Shown here one piece after another: positions 1-9,515 of a DNA stretch of 25,806 nt. The stretch is taken from positions 1-25,806 of the forward strand of contig BOBI01000014.1 of assembly GCA_026002305.1 (NCBI GenBank). The letters run 5' to 3'. The position numbers were made by a program, and so were the translations under genes. The notes under the pieces were generated by a model. That model was not told the DNA's origin and made no database searches. It was given only the letters and a program-made list of their open reading frames with translations. Each line of letters begins with the position of its first letter. Positions within the stretch are counted from its first letter, which is position 1. This DNA is from Spirochaetia bacterium (GTDB taxonomy: Bacteria; Spirochaetota; Spirochaetia; Treponematales; Breznakiellaceae).

Positions 1-2192
1 CCATTACGGGGACAAAAGCCGTCGACGGAAAATTAACGGCAAAAACATCCGCGCTGGGCGGCTCGGGCGCCATAGCTTATAAATGGACAAACAGTAAGGA
101 GGGCAGCGCGGTTATCGGCACAAGTCCAACCTATACGGTTACAGAGGATGATAACAACTCAGTGATAAGGGTAACCGTTAGCCGCGCGGGTTATTCGGGA
201 GTAAAAAACGCCTCCGTAACCATTGGAGTTGTGGAACCTACCCCGGTAGTAACCCATGCCCCGGACGAGCCGTGGTTAATAGGCGAGCAGGGCCCCGCCG
301 GCGGAACAGTATTTTTTGTTAATGATGACCCTGATACCTACGGGAACTGGGATTACCTTGAAGCGGCTCCCCATGATGTTCCGGGGCTGTTCGCATGGGC
401 ATCAAATGCTTTTACAAGTGTCCGGCTGGATGGGGAATTTTCCGTTGATATAGGCGAAGGCTGGGAAAACACAAGACTAATACTGGCTGCTAACGGCGAC
501 CCTGACGCACCTGCGGCAAAGGCCGCTACAGGTTACGAGCTTAACGGCTTTACCGACTGGTTTCTTCCAAGCAGCGGGGAACTTAACGCGATGTACGAAA
601 ACAGGGCAGTTATAAACGGCGATTTTGCCGACAGCTTCTACTGGTCATCCTCGCAGAATCAGGATGCTAATGACGAAGCCTGGTACCAGAGATTCGATAA
701 CGGGGATATATATTACTACGGCAACAAATACGGCACACATTATGTCCGGCCCGTGCGCGCCTTTTTAGCCTCGCCGGAACCTTCTCCGACACCTAGCTCT
801 ACGCCGTCGAGTTCGCCAACAACCTCCGTGACACCAACGGCTACGCCGTCGGGTACACCAACTTCAACACCGTCTAGCACATCGACAGCCTCGCCGGAAC
901 CTTCTCCGACACCTAGTTCTACGCCGTCGGGTTCACCAACAGCCTCCGCCTCGCCGACACCGTCGGGTACGCCAACAACATCCGCGACACCCACGGCTAC
1001 ACCGTCGGGTTCACCGACAACATCCGCGACACCCACAGCCACACCGTCGGGTTCACCGACAGCGTCCGCGACACCCACTACGACGCCTACTACAGCATCG
1101 TCAATAGTGGGGGTAACCAACATCACCGGTGTGCCAACCACTGTAGTTAAGGGTGGGCACTACACCCTAAGCAGCATAGTAGAGCCCCGCAACGCAACCA
1201 ACAAAACCGTTGTCTGGACTCTCAACGCTAACGGTACCGGGGCAACAATTAACGGCGCTATCATTAATGCCACTGCTGCTAACATGGGTTCCATAACAGC
1301 AACGGCGACAATTGCCAATGGCACGAACACAGGCGACTACACCCAGAACTTTACAATTTCCATAGTGGAAGTAGTTGATACAGTATATACCGTTGCTGGC
1401 GTAGGTATAGAAATGCGTTCCCTCCCCGCCAATACCTTCGTAATGGGCAGCACTCTTGATGAGTCTTCAAGTACCTCCATGCACGCCGTGACTCTGAGCG
1501 CGTTCAAGATGGGGAAATACGAGGTAACGCAGGAGCAATTTCAGGCGGTGATGGGGTACAACCCCAGCGATCGCGGAGTAAGCCCAGATCGCCCGGTGCA
1601 TCTGATCAGCTGGAGTGTGGCGGTAGCGTTCTGTAACAAGCTGAGCATAGCGGCCGGGCTACAGCCGGTGTACGACGTGCCCGGGATAACCGACTGGGAG
1701 AATTTTAACTACAGCCACGGGAGCTCAATCTACTATGAAACCGCTCTTTGGAGTGGCGCCACGATGGACATAAGCAAGAACGGGTACCGGCTGCCTACGG
1801 AGGCTGAATGGGATTACGCGGGCCGGGCCGGGACGACGACTGAATGGATAAACGGGAACACTGTAACTGCCGGGCTTGGGCTGGGAGCGTATGCATGGTA
1901 CGGCGAAAACAACGCTTCGTATACGCATCATCCGGTAGGGGGGAAATTACCGAACGCCTTTGGCCTGTATGATATGCAGGGGAGCGTGTATGAGTGGTGC
2001 TGGGACTGGAATGGAAACTACAGCAGTTCTCCTGTAACTGATCCTGTCGGTCCGGAGTCCGGTGTGCAGTTCCGCATTACACGCGGCGGTAGCATTTCCG
2101 CTCCGGCGTCTCAACTCACTTCAACGTATCGGTTGCCCACAACTCTGACCACTGGGATGCCTCAATTCGGTTTCCGGCTAGTGCGCCGCTAG
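1..2192 (+). CDS. Large surface protein with Ig-like, DUF1566-like and C-terminal SUMF1 domains (5' end outside window)
   Basis: The reading frame is open from base 3, so the true start lies upstream and only the last 729 codons are visible. Numbered from base 3, residues 1-75 resemble an Ig-like repeat common in Treponema surface proteins. Residues about 90-255 look like a DUF1566/Lcl_C domain, with Trp/Tyr/Gly-rich strands ending in YVRPVRAF. Residues about 256-367 are a Pro/Ser/Thr linker, 368-458 a second Ig-like domain, and 470-729 a SUMF1/formylglycine-generating-enzyme-type domain (EVTQEQFQAVMG, GYRLPTEAEWDYAGR, RGGS, GFRLVRR). The cysteines needed for FGE catalysis are absent from the RGGS-to-GFRLV segment, so this is probably a binding C-type-lectin fold and not an enzyme. 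The architecture suggests a secreted, cell-surface protein. Ligand and export signal cannot be judged here. The gene ends at a strong terminator. Confidence 0.85.
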   Translation, partial: ITGTKAVDGKLTAKTSALGGSGAIAYKWTNSKEGSAVIGTSPTYTVTEDDNNSVIRVTVSRAGYSGVKNASVTIGVVEPTPVVTHAPDEPWLIGEQGPAGGTVFFVNDDPDTYGNWDYLEAAPHDVPGLFAWASNAFTSVRLDGEFSVDIGEGWENTRLILAANGDPDAPAAKAATGYELNGFTDWFLPSSGELNAMYENRAVINGDFADSFYWSSSQNQDANDEAWYQRFDNGDIYYYGNKYGTHYVRPVRAFLASPEPSPTPSSTPSSSPTTSVTPTATPSGTPTSTPSSTSTASPEPSPTPSSTPSGSPTASASPTPSGTPTTSATPTATPSGSPTTSATPTATPSGSPTASATPTTTPTTASSIVGVTNITGVPTTVVKGGHYTLSSIVEPRNATNKTVVWTLNANGTGATINGAIINATAANMGSITATATIANGTNTGDYTQNFTISIVEVVDTVYTVAGVGIEMRSLPANTFVMGSTLDESSSTSMHAVTLSAFKMGKYEVTQEQFQAVMGYNPSDRGVSPDRPVHLISWSVAVAFCNKLSIAAGLQPVYDVPGITDWENFNYSHGSSIYYETALWSGATMDISKNGYRLPTEAEWDYAGRAGTTTEWINGNTVTAGLGLGAYAWYGENNASYTHHPVGGKLPNAFGLYDMQGSVYEWCWDWNGNYSSSPVTDPVGPESGVQFRITRGGSISAPASQLTSTYRLPTTLTTGMPQFGFRLVRR
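768..1103 (+). repeat. Pro/Ser/Thr-rich linker encoded by short tandem repeats
   Basis: Within the SUMF1-domain gene, about 110 residues are built from units such as SPTPSSTPSGSPT and SATPTATPSG. The DNA repeats the corresponding codons (ccgtcgggttcaccgaca-like units) with small variations. It is likely a flexible, extended stalk joining the DUF1566-like domain to the second Ig-like domain. The repetitive DNA is prone to slippage, so stalk length may vary between strains. Confidence 0.85.
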
Positions 2193-2228
2193 TTCCTCGG
2201 CCATGCCGGAAAAAGTTTCGGATAGTGA

Positions 2229-2290
2229 CAGCAGGAAGAAGCGGGAAAAACCCGCTTCTCCCTGCTGTTTGGTGCCCGGCACCTTTTTTT
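2229..2290 (+). terminator. Rho-independent terminator after the SUMF1-domain gene
   Basis: A long inverted repeat runs from 2229 to 2267: CAGCAGG, one mismatch, AGAAGCGGG, a five-A loop, CCCGCTTCT, one mismatch, CCTGCTG. It is followed by a second small hairpin (GGTGC-CCG-GCACC, 2271-2283) and then seven T residues (2284-2290). Position just after the stop codon at 2192 and the T-tract support transcription termination. Confidence 0.85.
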
Positions 2291-2622
2291 CTTATAGAAA
2301 AGGCGGCGTGCGGCTTATGTGGCGTGTGCGGTGTGCATCTTTTGCAAATAGTTAATAAAGCGCAAGAAATATTTTTTCTGTAGCTCACTTGACCGAAGCG
2401 GGGCGAATAAGCAACTGTGTGCCAAAAAAGGTGACTGTAGCAAGCGTGAGCGAAAGGGAAAATATTTTTGCGCTTAACTGCCGATAAAATCTGCACACCA
2501 TTTTGTCTTACAAACCGCACGCCGTTTTTGTGTTAAAGGCAGAAAAAATGTATTTGGAGCGGGGATTTGTCGCGGGTATTGTTATACAGCCATCTATCTA
2601 TCTATCTACTTATCGATCTATA
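2291..2622. other. Intergenic region, no gene seen; tetranucleotide repeat near its right end
   Basis: I see no credible gene here; the minus-strand frame covering much of it has no recognisable protein and overlaps the SUMF1-domain gene. A short microsatellite, four perfect ATCT units at 2592-2607 followed by degenerate units to 2620, sits at the 3' end of the convergent RNA ligase gene. Confidence 0.6.
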
Positions 2623-3630
2623 CTATGATCGTTGTGTTTTTAGTAAATACTTATTAGAGACCGTTTTAAAGTGCAGCATACCGTCGTCCTCCGCCTTCCA
2701 GACAATGCCTTCACGGTTCTTTCCTTTTGCGATAAGCGATTCGCCATCCGCCATTTCAATCAATTGATCCATCGAAAAACCTGAAAGGTCGAAGTTCCGC
2801 CCGATTAAGGGTGTACAAAATTCTGTTAATTTCATAGCATCAAGCAGTTTGTAGCGTTCGGACGGTGTAACAAAAAGTTGTCTGTCTATGTCCCAGATGT
2901 CGAATATTTTCCAAGCCGGCGCGTTTAGCCCATAGTAGTTGCCCTGAACTTTCGGGCCGATATGCTCGCCTTGTATAGCGATGTTTAGACCGGATTGTTC
3001 GCAGTAGGCGGTAAGGTTAGTTATTATATGCCATTGATCTTCGAGGTATTTATAAAATGAGCCGTCCACGCGTTTCATGGCCAGGTTGCGCGAACAGGTT
3101 TTTATTTCGCCCTTGTAGTATGAAAGGGTTATGCTTGTACCATCCACCTTACATGTAAGTTCCCACAGATGATTTTTAAGATCGGCAAAGCGCCCATCGT
3201 CAAAATTTTGCAGTCTTTCCTGATCCGATCTGCAAAGGTAGCCGGGCCAATGACCTTCGGCATCCATAGTGTTTGCCGCTGTAAAATCTTCAAATTTTGT
3301 GATACCAAGCTGCTCTGTAACATCGGTACCAATTTCTATGTTTTGATCAATGCCAAGGGCATCAAGCGGAAACACAATTCCTTGCGAAACTTGTCCGCGT
3401 AACTTTATCGTGCGTACCCTGCCTTTACGCTCGGCCATAAATGCAAACGCACTGTTTGTTTCGTATGGCACTACAGAATCTATCTCGATATAAACGCACC
3501 TGTCCCCATTTTTGAACTGATCCTTTTTTACCACCACCTTCCATCCGAGTACGGATACAAGCTCAATCGCATCCGCGTTCTGTATCGGTGCAATACCATG
3601 TATCACCTGAATACTTGCCAGTTTTCTCAT
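2623..3630 (-). CDS. RNA ligase, DRB0094 / DraRnl (Rnl5) family
   Basis: The 335-residue protein matches the size and layout of Deinococcus DraRnl. It has an N-terminal OB-like domain (about residues 1-120) and a C-terminal nucleotidyltransferase domain. Motif I is KVDG with the putative AMP-accepting lysine at K161; motif III is near QGEHIG (220-225); motif IV is EGIVWK (307-312); motif V is FKTVSNKYL (321-329). Enzymes of this family are ATP-dependent and seal nicks with a ribonucleotide 3'-OH. The physiological substrate is poorly defined, and RNA repair or nick repair is a reasonable role. The ATG at 3628-3630 is preceded by GGAGGA at a good distance. The gene follows leuS on the same strand after 72 nt, so co-transcription is plausible. 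Confidence 0.9.
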   Translation of the reverse strand: MRKLASIQVIHGIAPIQNADAIELVSVLGWKVVVKKDQFKNGDRCVYIEIDSVVPYETNSAFAFMAERKGRVRTIKLRGQVSQGIVFPLDALGIDQNIEIGTDVTEQLGITKFEDFTAANTMDAEGHWPGYLCRSDQERLQNFDDGRFADLKNHLWELTCKVDGTSITLSYYKGEIKTCSRNLAMKRVDGSFYKYLEDQWHIITNLTAYCEQSGLNIAIQGEHIGPKVQGNYYGLNAPAWKIFDIWDIDRQLFVTPSERYKLLDAMKLTEFCTPLIGRNFDLSGFSMDQLIEMADGESLIAKGKNREGIVWKAEDDGMLHFKTVSNKYLLKTQRS

Positions 3631-3702
3631 CTCATTCCTCCGCCTGCTGTCCGCAGCATTTCTTGTATTTTTTCCCTCTGCTGCGGGGAGAGGGATCGTT
3701 AC

Positions 3703-6243
3703 CTATTTTTCGTTTTTGTCTGTTGATACCGCAACATTTACCAGCTTATCCGGCACCACGATAACTTTGACCACTTCCTTGCCTTCCAGCCATTTTTTTA
3801 AGGTTTCGGAGGCAAGGGCGGTTTTTTCAAGATCTCCTTTGGCCGTGCCCCTTGCGGCGGTGAATTTGCCGCGGTTTTTGCCGTTTACCTGAATGACAAT
3901 TGTTACTTCATCGTCGGCGGTTAGCGATTCTTCAAACTGCGGCCACGGGGCTTTTGAAACGGATTCTTTGTGTCCGGTTTTTTCCCAAAGCTCCTCGCCA
4001 AGGTGCGGCGCGTAGGCGGCGGCCATTATTACAAGGGGCTCCCATAGTGTCTGTATTAGGGGTTGGAGGCTGGCGGTTTGTTGTGTATCGAGGAATTTTG
4101 CCAACTCGGTTGAATAGACCATCATGGCGCTTATTGCCGTGTTAAAGTTAAGGGTTGATGTATCGGCGGTAACTTTTTTGATGGTTTTATGCAACAGTTT
4201 TGTAATACCGGACGGGGCGTTGCGGGGTGTCCCCGCTGGGGGGGTAGCGGACAAGCCTGCGGCTTGGGAGCGAGGGGGGTACCCCCCACAAGCGGCTTCT
4301 ATTTTCTCGCCGGTTGCCCACAACCGTTCTAAAAATCGGGTTACGCCGACTAGGCCGGCGGTCATCCATGGCTTGGAGACTTCGAGGGGGCCCATGAACA
4401 TTTCGTAGACGCGCATGGAGTCGGCGCCGTAGGATGCTATGATGTCGTCGGGGTTTACCACGTTGCCCCGGGATTTGGACATTTTCTGGTTGTCTTCGCC
4501 AAGAATCATGCCTTGGTTTACAAGGCGACGGAAGGGTTCCGGTGTGTTTACGAGGCCCAGATCGAAGAGGACTTTGTGCCAAAAGCGGCTGTATAGAAGG
4601 TGGAGAACGGCGTGCTCGGTGCCGCCTACGTAGAGGTCTACCGGCGCCCAATAGTTGATTCTCTCCGGCGAGGCGAAGGCGGCGGTGTTGTGCGGGTCCA
4701 GATAGCGGAGGTAATACCAGCAGCTCCCTGCCCACTGGGGCATGGTGTTTGTTTCGCGTTTGGCGGGCGCGCCGCATTTGGGGCATTTTGTGTTTACCCA
4801 GTCTGTGATGTTGGCAAGCGGCGATTCGCCTGTACCGCTTGGCTCGTAAGATTTAGCTTGCGGCAGGCGCAGCGGTAACCCGCTTTCCGGTATGGGGACG
4901 ATGCCGCATTTTTCGCAGTGTACCAGAGGAATCGGCTCGCCCCAGTAACGCTGACGGCTGAAAATCCAATCCCTCAGCTTGTAATTAACTGCTTTCCGGC
5001 CTATGTTTTTTTGCTCAAGCAATGCGGTTATGCGTTTTTTTGCTTCATCTGTGGGAAGGCCTGAAAATTCGCCCGAATTGACGGCATAACCATCCGCCGC
5101 CGTGCACCCCGCCAACTCTTTTTCCTCTGTATCCGTTATCTTTGGGGGATTTTCCGCAACCACCTGTACTATGGGCAAATTGAAGGTCTTTGCAAACTCC
5201 CAGTCGCGCCCGTCGTGGGCGGGGACGGCCATGATCGCGCCGGTGCCGTAGGATATTAGGACGTAGTCGGCTATCCATATTGGGATTTTTTCGTTGTTTA
5301 CGGGGTTTATCGCGTAGGCGCCTGAAAATACGCCGGTTTTGGTTTTGGCAAGATCCGTGCGTTCAAGGTCGCTTTTTGCGGCAGCCGCCGCTATATATTT
5401 ATTAACAGCGTCCTTTTGTTCCGCCGTGGTGATAATGCCTGAAAGCGGATGCTCCGGGGCCAAAACCATGTATGTAGCACCGAAAAGCGTGTCGGGGCGT
5501 GTGGTGTAAATTTCAAGGGTTTCGGGATGGCCGTCTATCTTGAAGGTAACTTCGGCGCCTTCGCTGCGGCCTATCCAGTTGCGCTGCATAAGTTTTACAG
5601 GCTCCGGCCAGTCCAGGGCGTCCAAGTCGGCAAGCAGACGCTCGGCGTACGCGGTTATTTTTAGTATCCACTGGCGGATTCTTTTACGGGTAACTTTTGT
5701 GCCGCAGCGCTCACATTCGCCGTCTTTTACCTCTTCGTTGGCAAGACCGGTTTTGCAGGAAGGGCACCAGTTGATTGGGGCGTCCTTTTCGTAGGCAAGG
5801 CCTTTCTCAAAAAGTTTTAGGAATATCCACTGCGTCCAGCGGTAGTATTCCTCGTTTGACGTATCAACCTCACGATCCCAGTCGTATGAAAAACCCAAGC
5901 GTTTTATCTGGTTGCGAAAAAGGTTGATGTTATCTGCGGTGGTTTTTGCGGGGTGTTGGCCTGTTTTAATGGCATAGTTTTCGGCTGGAAGCCCGAATGC
6001 GTCAAAGCCCATAGGATGCAGCACATTGTGGCCTGTTGCCCGGAGGTAGCGGCAGTAAATGTCGGTGGCGGTATAACCTTCGGGGTGGCCGACATGAAGC
6101 CCCTGCGACGACGGGTATGGAAACATATCCAGTACATAACGCCGTTTTTCCTTTGGAAAGGATGCGTCCTCAAGCGCGGCGAATGTTTTGTGTTCTTCCC
6201 AATATTTTTGCCATTTGGGTTCTATTGTTTTAAACGGATACAT
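3703..6243 (-). CDS. leuS: Leucyl-tRNA synthetase
   Basis: Charges tRNA-Leu with leucine in the cytoplasm. The 846-residue product is of normal length for a bacterial LeuRS. The class I HIGH signature is HVGH at residues 50-53 and KMSKS lies at 587-591. A Cys-rich zinc-type segment (CPSCKTG, CERCG) follows the N-terminal catalytic part. The CP1 editing domain includes [12 protein letters not shown] and the [12 protein letters not shown] block with its conserved Asp. A C-terminal anticodon-binding and ValRS-like tail is present ([10 protein letters not shown]). The start at 6243 is preceded on the minus strand by AAGGG. An unusual Pro/Ala/Gly-rich insertion at about residues 650-677 is encoded by a GC-rich palindromic element. 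It lies between the KMSKS region and the anticodon-binding domain, where length variation should be tolerated. Confidence 0.97.
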   Translation of the reverse strand: MYPFKTIEPKWQKYWEEHKTFAALEDASFPKEKRRYVLDMFPYPSSQGLHVGHPEGYTATDIYCRYLRATGHNVLHPMGFDAFGLPAENYAIKTGQHPAKTTADNINLFRNQIKRLGFSYDWDREVDTSNEEYYRWTQWIFLKLFEKGLAYEKDAPINWCPSCKTGLANEEVKDGECERCGTKVTRKRIRQWILKITAYAERLLADLDALDWPEPVKLMQRNWIGRSEGAEVTFKIDGHPETLEIYTTRPDTLFGATYMVLAPEHPLSGIITTAEQKDAVNKYIAAAAAKSDLERTDLAKTKTGVFSGAYAINPVNNEKIPIWIADYVLISYGTGAIMAVPAHDGRDWEFAKTFNLPIVQVVAENPPKITDTEEKELAGCTAADGYAVNSGEFSGLPTDEAKKRITALLEQKNIGRKAVNYKLRDWIFSRQRYWGEPIPLVHCEKCGIVPIPESGLPLRLPQAKSYEPSGTGESPLANITDWVNTKCPKCGAPAKRETNTMPQWAGSCWYYLRYLDPHNTAAFASPERINYWAPVDLYVGGTEHAVLHLLYSRFWHKVLFDLGLVNTPEPFRRLVNQGMILGEDNQKMSKSRGNVVNPDDIIASYGADSMRVYEMFMGPLEVSKPWMTAGLVGVTRFLERLWATGEKIEAACGGYPPRSQAAGLSATPPAGTPRNAPSGITKLLHKTIKKVTADTSTLNFNTAISAMMVYSTELAKFLDTQQTASLQPLIQTLWEPLVIMAAAYAPHLGEELWEKTGHKESVSKAPWPQFEESLTADDEVTIVIQVNGKNRGKFTAARGTAKGDLEKTALASETLKKWLEGKEVVKVIVVPDKLVNVAVSTDKNEK
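4222..4287 (-). repeat. GC-rich palindromic element inserted in frame in leuS
   Basis: Three hairpins lie within 66 bp: GCGGGG-TGT-CCCCGC (4222-4236), CAAGCC-TGC-GGCTTG (4252-4266) and the perfect palindrome GGGGGGTACCCCCC (4274-4287). The leuS frame stays open through it and reads as a low-complexity [19 protein letters not shown] stretch. The structure resembles the protein-coding palindromic elements of Rickettsia (RPEs) in concept. Whether this element recurs in the genome cannot be seen from one window. Confidence 0.6.
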
Positions 6244-6464
6244 AAGATTTTCCCTTTTTTAATCCTCGTGGGGTTTAATTCCTCGCCCTTTAGGGTGGGG
6301 TAGTTCAATACTGATTAGTATAAACCAGAGTTGTAAGAAATTTAACCACGAACCGCGCCGGAGACACAAACAAGAAGGAATTTTGGGCTTCCCCCTTCAG
6401 CGTTGTTTTCCATAACCCAAATAATATGCTATAATGTTAGCCGATAAGGAGAACTGTCATCCTA
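6244..6464. other. Divergent intergenic region between leuS and the R-M gene, with one hairpin
   Basis: No gene is seen. The hairpin at 6281-6300 pairs CCTCGCCCT with AGGGTGGGG across a TT loop using two G.T wobbles, so it forms well only from the plus strand. Its shape recalls the subterminal hairpins of IS200/IS605-type or REP elements, but no transposase is nearby, so this is only a possibility. The leuS promoter must lie in this region, but I cannot pick a convincing one. Confidence 0.45.
6407..6451 (+). promoter_or_regulatory. Candidate promoter and RBS for the R-M gene
   Basis: A perfect -10 (TATAAT, 6430-6435) is preceded at 17 bp by a weak -35 (TTTCCA, 6407-6412). AAGGAG at 6446-6451 lies 13 nt before the ATG at 6465, a little far. 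It would drive the R-M gene and, by stop/start overlaps, hicA and hicB. Confidence 0.5.
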
Positions 6465-9400
6465 ATGTTACCCCCTGAATTGCAGCAGCTAACCACCAAT
6501 TTTAGCGAACACTACGAAAGCTATAAAAGACCCGACTACAACGAAACCGCTTTACGCCGGGATTTCCTGGACAAGTTTATAAAAATACTAGGATGGGACG
6601 TTGATAACGAGGCAAACCTTCATGAAGCATTCCGGGAAGTGATCCATGAGGATCGCTTAAAAATCAACGAGCAATCGAAAGCCCCCGATTATTGCATACA
6701 GCAGGGAAGCGCAAAGGCATTTTATATTGAAGCCAAAAAACCATCGGTAAATTTGCGTGATGACACTTCCCCGGCCTTGCAGGTCAGGCGGTATGGATGG
6801 ACAGCGGGGATGCCGGTCTGCTTGCTTTCCGATTTTGATGAATTCGTGGTCTATGATACATCGGTAAAACCAAAAAATACCGACAGCGCCGCGGTAGCCC
6901 GGATATTTTACTGCAATTACAAAGACTTGGATGTTCACAATCCAAAAAACGCCGGAACCGAAACAAATTGGGAATATTTATATAAGCTCTTTTCCAAAGA
7001 AGCGGTTTGGAAAGGCTCTCTTTTAAAACTCAAAACGTCTAACAAAAAAAAAGGAACCCAGGAAGTAGACGAAGTTTTTTTACAGGAAATAGAAGCCTGG
7101 CGGGAAGCCCTGGCCGCAAACATTACCAACCGGAACGCTACAATAACAGAGCGGGAACTAAATTATGTTATACAGAAAACCATAGACCGGATTATATTTC
7201 TACGGATATGCGAGGATCGGGGGATAGAGGAAGAAAGTCTTTTGCGAACCGCTGCGGGCGGGAAAGATATCTATCGGCATCTGCTTAATCTGTTTATGGA
7301 CGCCGATGGCCGCTACAATTCCGGCCTGTTCCATTTCCACACCGAAAAAGCTACCGATGACGAGCCGGACACCTTAAGCGAAAAAATAACGATTGATGAT
7401 AAGGTACTCAAAGACATCATCAAAAACCTGTACTACCCCGACGGCCCCTATGAATTTGCCGTCCTCCCCGCCGATATTTTAGGCTCTATTTATGAGCGCT
7501 TTTTGGGGAAGGTGATCCGCCTGACCCCCGGCCACCGGGCAAAGGTAGAAGATAAACCGGAAGTAAAAAAAGCCGGTGGCGTATACTATACCCCGCAGTA
7601 TATCGTGAGCTATATCGTAGAAAACACCCTAGGCCCGCAGCTTGCCGGCAAGACCCCGGCAACCCTTAAAAACTTTCGCATTGTAGACCCCGCCTGCGGT
7701 TCCGGTTCATTCCTGATAGTTGCCTACCAGTATCTTTTGGATTGGTATTTAGGGCAGTATACACAGAAACCGGATCAGTACAAAAAACAACTTACGAAAA
7801 TTGGAAGCGGGGGAACGGGCGGACCGGTAAGTCCGGCGGATTACAAACTGACCATTGCCGAGAGGAAGCGGATACTTACCAGCCATATCTACGGCGTTGA
7901 TATTGATTCCCAAGCCGTTGAAGTGGCGCGGCTTTCCCTGCTCTTAAAAGCCCTTGAAGGTTTGAATAGCCAGGAAATTCAGAAAGGGCTTTTTAATGAG
8001 CGGGTACTGCCGAATTTAAGCGGCAATGTTAAATGCGGGAACAGCCTTATCGGTAATGACTTCTATGCGCAGGGTACACTTGGCTTGACCGAGGATGAAC
8101 AATACAAAATAAACGCCTTTGATTGGGAGAATGAATACCCGGAGGTGTTCAAGGATGGCGGGTTTGATGTGGTTGTGGGGAACCCGCCGTATGTTAAAGA
8201 GTTAGGCAATCATGAAGTTTTCAAAAACATTATGAACTCAAGCTACAAGCAATATCACCAAGGAAAAATGGATCTATGGTATTATTTCTTACATCGTGCA
8301 ATGGATATTGTAAAACAAGATGGCTTAATAGGGTTTATCACTAACAGCTATTGGATAAAAAGCTCAGGGGCATCAAAACTTATCGCAAGAATTAAAGACA
8401 CACTCGCATTTGTAAACGTTGTTTATTTTGACGATCTGAAAATATTTGAAGGGGTTAGTGGTAAACACATGATACATATTTACCAGAAAACACAGCAGGA
8501 TTTGCCTTGCACTTATATTACTGTTGATAAAAACAATTTTAAAGTCGACATAACTAATCACCCCACAACACTATTAGAAAACACCGATATTAAATCATAT
8601 GAAAATAAAATATCTTTTAGAACAGATACAAGTATTTTTGGAAACTGCGATTGTATTTTAGACGATTTCTTTGATGTCAGTCAGGGAGTTGTGGAAGCCA
8701 CTGATAAAATCACACCAAAAGCACTAACCAAAGTGAAAAATGATGGCAAATTGTCAGCCGGAGACGGAGTTTTTGTTCTCTCAGAGAAAGAAATAAACGA
8801 ATTGAACTTAACAGATGAAGAACTAACGATAGTGAAGAAATATTTAGATACCAGCGATGTAAAACGATACTCCATAAATTTTAATAATCAATATCTGCTC
8901 TATACCGACAAACAAGCGATTAGTAAAATTGTCTCAAAACAATACCCCGGAATTAAAGCCCATTTGGATATTGTTAGAGGATTTATCACTTCTTCAAACA
9001 AACCATATGGAATACACAGACCAAGGAAAGACTTCTATTTTGAAGGACCAAAACTTTTGTGTGGTGGTATGTTTGACAAACCGTCTTTTAGTTATGACGA
9101 TAACAAGCATTATGTGGGCATGTCTTTTTCCGTGATTATTAAAAGAAATGGCACAATCTATTCCTTGAAATACTTGCTGGGACTTATGAATTCAAAATTG
9201 GCATCTTATTGGTTTAATACGAATGGTAAAAAAAGAGGTGTCGGCGTTGATATTGGAGTTGCTGTCTTTAGGCAATTTCCTATCCCCGCCCTAGACCTTT
9301 CCAAGCCCGCCGATAAAGCCGTTCACGACAACATCGTTTCACTCGTTGAGCAAATGCTGGTCCTGAAAAAGCGGGAACAGGCCGAAACTGTACCGCAGAC

Positions 9401-9515
9401 CAAGACTATGATTGGGCGACAGATTGCGGCGTTGGATACGCAAATTGATAAGGCGGTGTATAAACTGTATGGGCTTACGGAGGAGGAGATTAAGGTGGTG
9501 GAGGGGGAGAGATGA
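6465..9515 (+). CDS. Type IIG restriction-modification enzyme (Eco57I-like single-chain nuclease/N6-adenine methyltransferase)
   Basis: The 1016-residue protein combines restriction and modification in one chain. A PD-(D/E)xK-type nuclease lies at the N terminus (APDY with D75, then FYIEAKKP with E89 and K91). A helical linker follows, then an N6-adenine methyltransferase with the SAM-binding motif DPACGSGSF at about 408-416 and the catalytic NPPY at 573-576. The C-terminal third should be the target-recognition domain, ending in a helical tail (DKAVYKLYGLTEEEIKVVEG). Methylation and cutting are expected to share one recognition sequence, which cannot be read from the protein. The stop overlaps the hicA start (ATGA). 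Short copies of this tail recur downstream at 9975, 11355 and, diverged, about 12890. The gene opens the defence island. Confidence 0.9.
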   Translation: MLPPELQQLTTNFSEHYESYKRPDYNETALRRDFLDKFIKILGWDVDNEANLHEAFREVIHEDRLKINEQSKAPDYCIQQGSAKAFYIEAKKPSVNLRDDTSPALQVRRYGWTAGMPVCLLSDFDEFVVYDTSVKPKNTDSAAVARIFYCNYKDLDVHNPKNAGTETNWEYLYKLFSKEAVWKGSLLKLKTSNKKKGTQEVDEVFLQEIEAWREALAANITNRNATITERELNYVIQKTIDRIIFLRICEDRGIEEESLLRTAAGGKDIYRHLLNLFMDADGRYNSGLFHFHTEKATDDEPDTLSEKITIDDKVLKDIIKNLYYPDGPYEFAVLPADILGSIYERFLGKVIRLTPGHRAKVEDKPEVKKAGGVYYTPQYIVSYIVENTLGPQLAGKTPATLKNFRIVDPACGSGSFLIVAYQYLLDWYLGQYTQKPDQYKKQLTKIGSGGTGGPVSPADYKLTIAERKRILTSHIYGVDIDSQAVEVARLSLLLKALEGLNSQEIQKGLFNERVLPNLSGNVKCGNSLIGNDFYAQGTLGLTEDEQYKINAFDWENEYPEVFKDGGFDVVVGNPPYVKELGNHEVFKNIMNSSYKQYHQGKMDLWYYFLHRAMDIVKQDGLIGFITNSYWIKSSGASKLIARIKDTLAFVNVVYFDDLKIFEGVSGKHMIHIYQKTQQDLPCTYITVDKNNFKVDITNHPTTLLENTDIKSYENKISFRTDTSIFGNCDCILDDFFDVSQGVVEATDKITPKALTKVKNDGKLSAGDGVFVLSEKEINELNLTDEELTIVKKYLDTSDVKRYSINFNNQYLLYTDKQAISKIVSKQYPGIKAHLDIVRGFITSSNKPYGIHRPRKDFYFEGPKLLCGGMFDKPSFSYDDNKHYVGMSFSVIIKRNGTIYSLKYLLGLMNSKLASYWFNTNGKKRGVGVDIGVAVFRQFPIPALDLSKPADKAVHDNIVSLVEQMLVLKKREQAETVPQTKTMIGRQIAALDTQIDKAVYKLYGLTEEEIKVVEGER

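Noticed and set aside
740..1141. Open minus-strand frame opposite the Pro/Thr linker
   Set aside because: It exists only because the plus-strand repeats lack stops on the other strand; its product is a Val/Gly/Asp repeat with no RBS or family.
2116..2520. Minus-strand frame of about 134 codons after the SUMF1-domain gene
   Set aside because: It crosses the terminator and the end of a supported gene, and has no RBS or known domain.
2193..2622. Template repeat for a diversity-generating retroelement
   Set aside because: I looked for a near-copy of the SUMF1 C-terminal segment here and elsewhere in the window and saw none; no reverse transcriptase is present.
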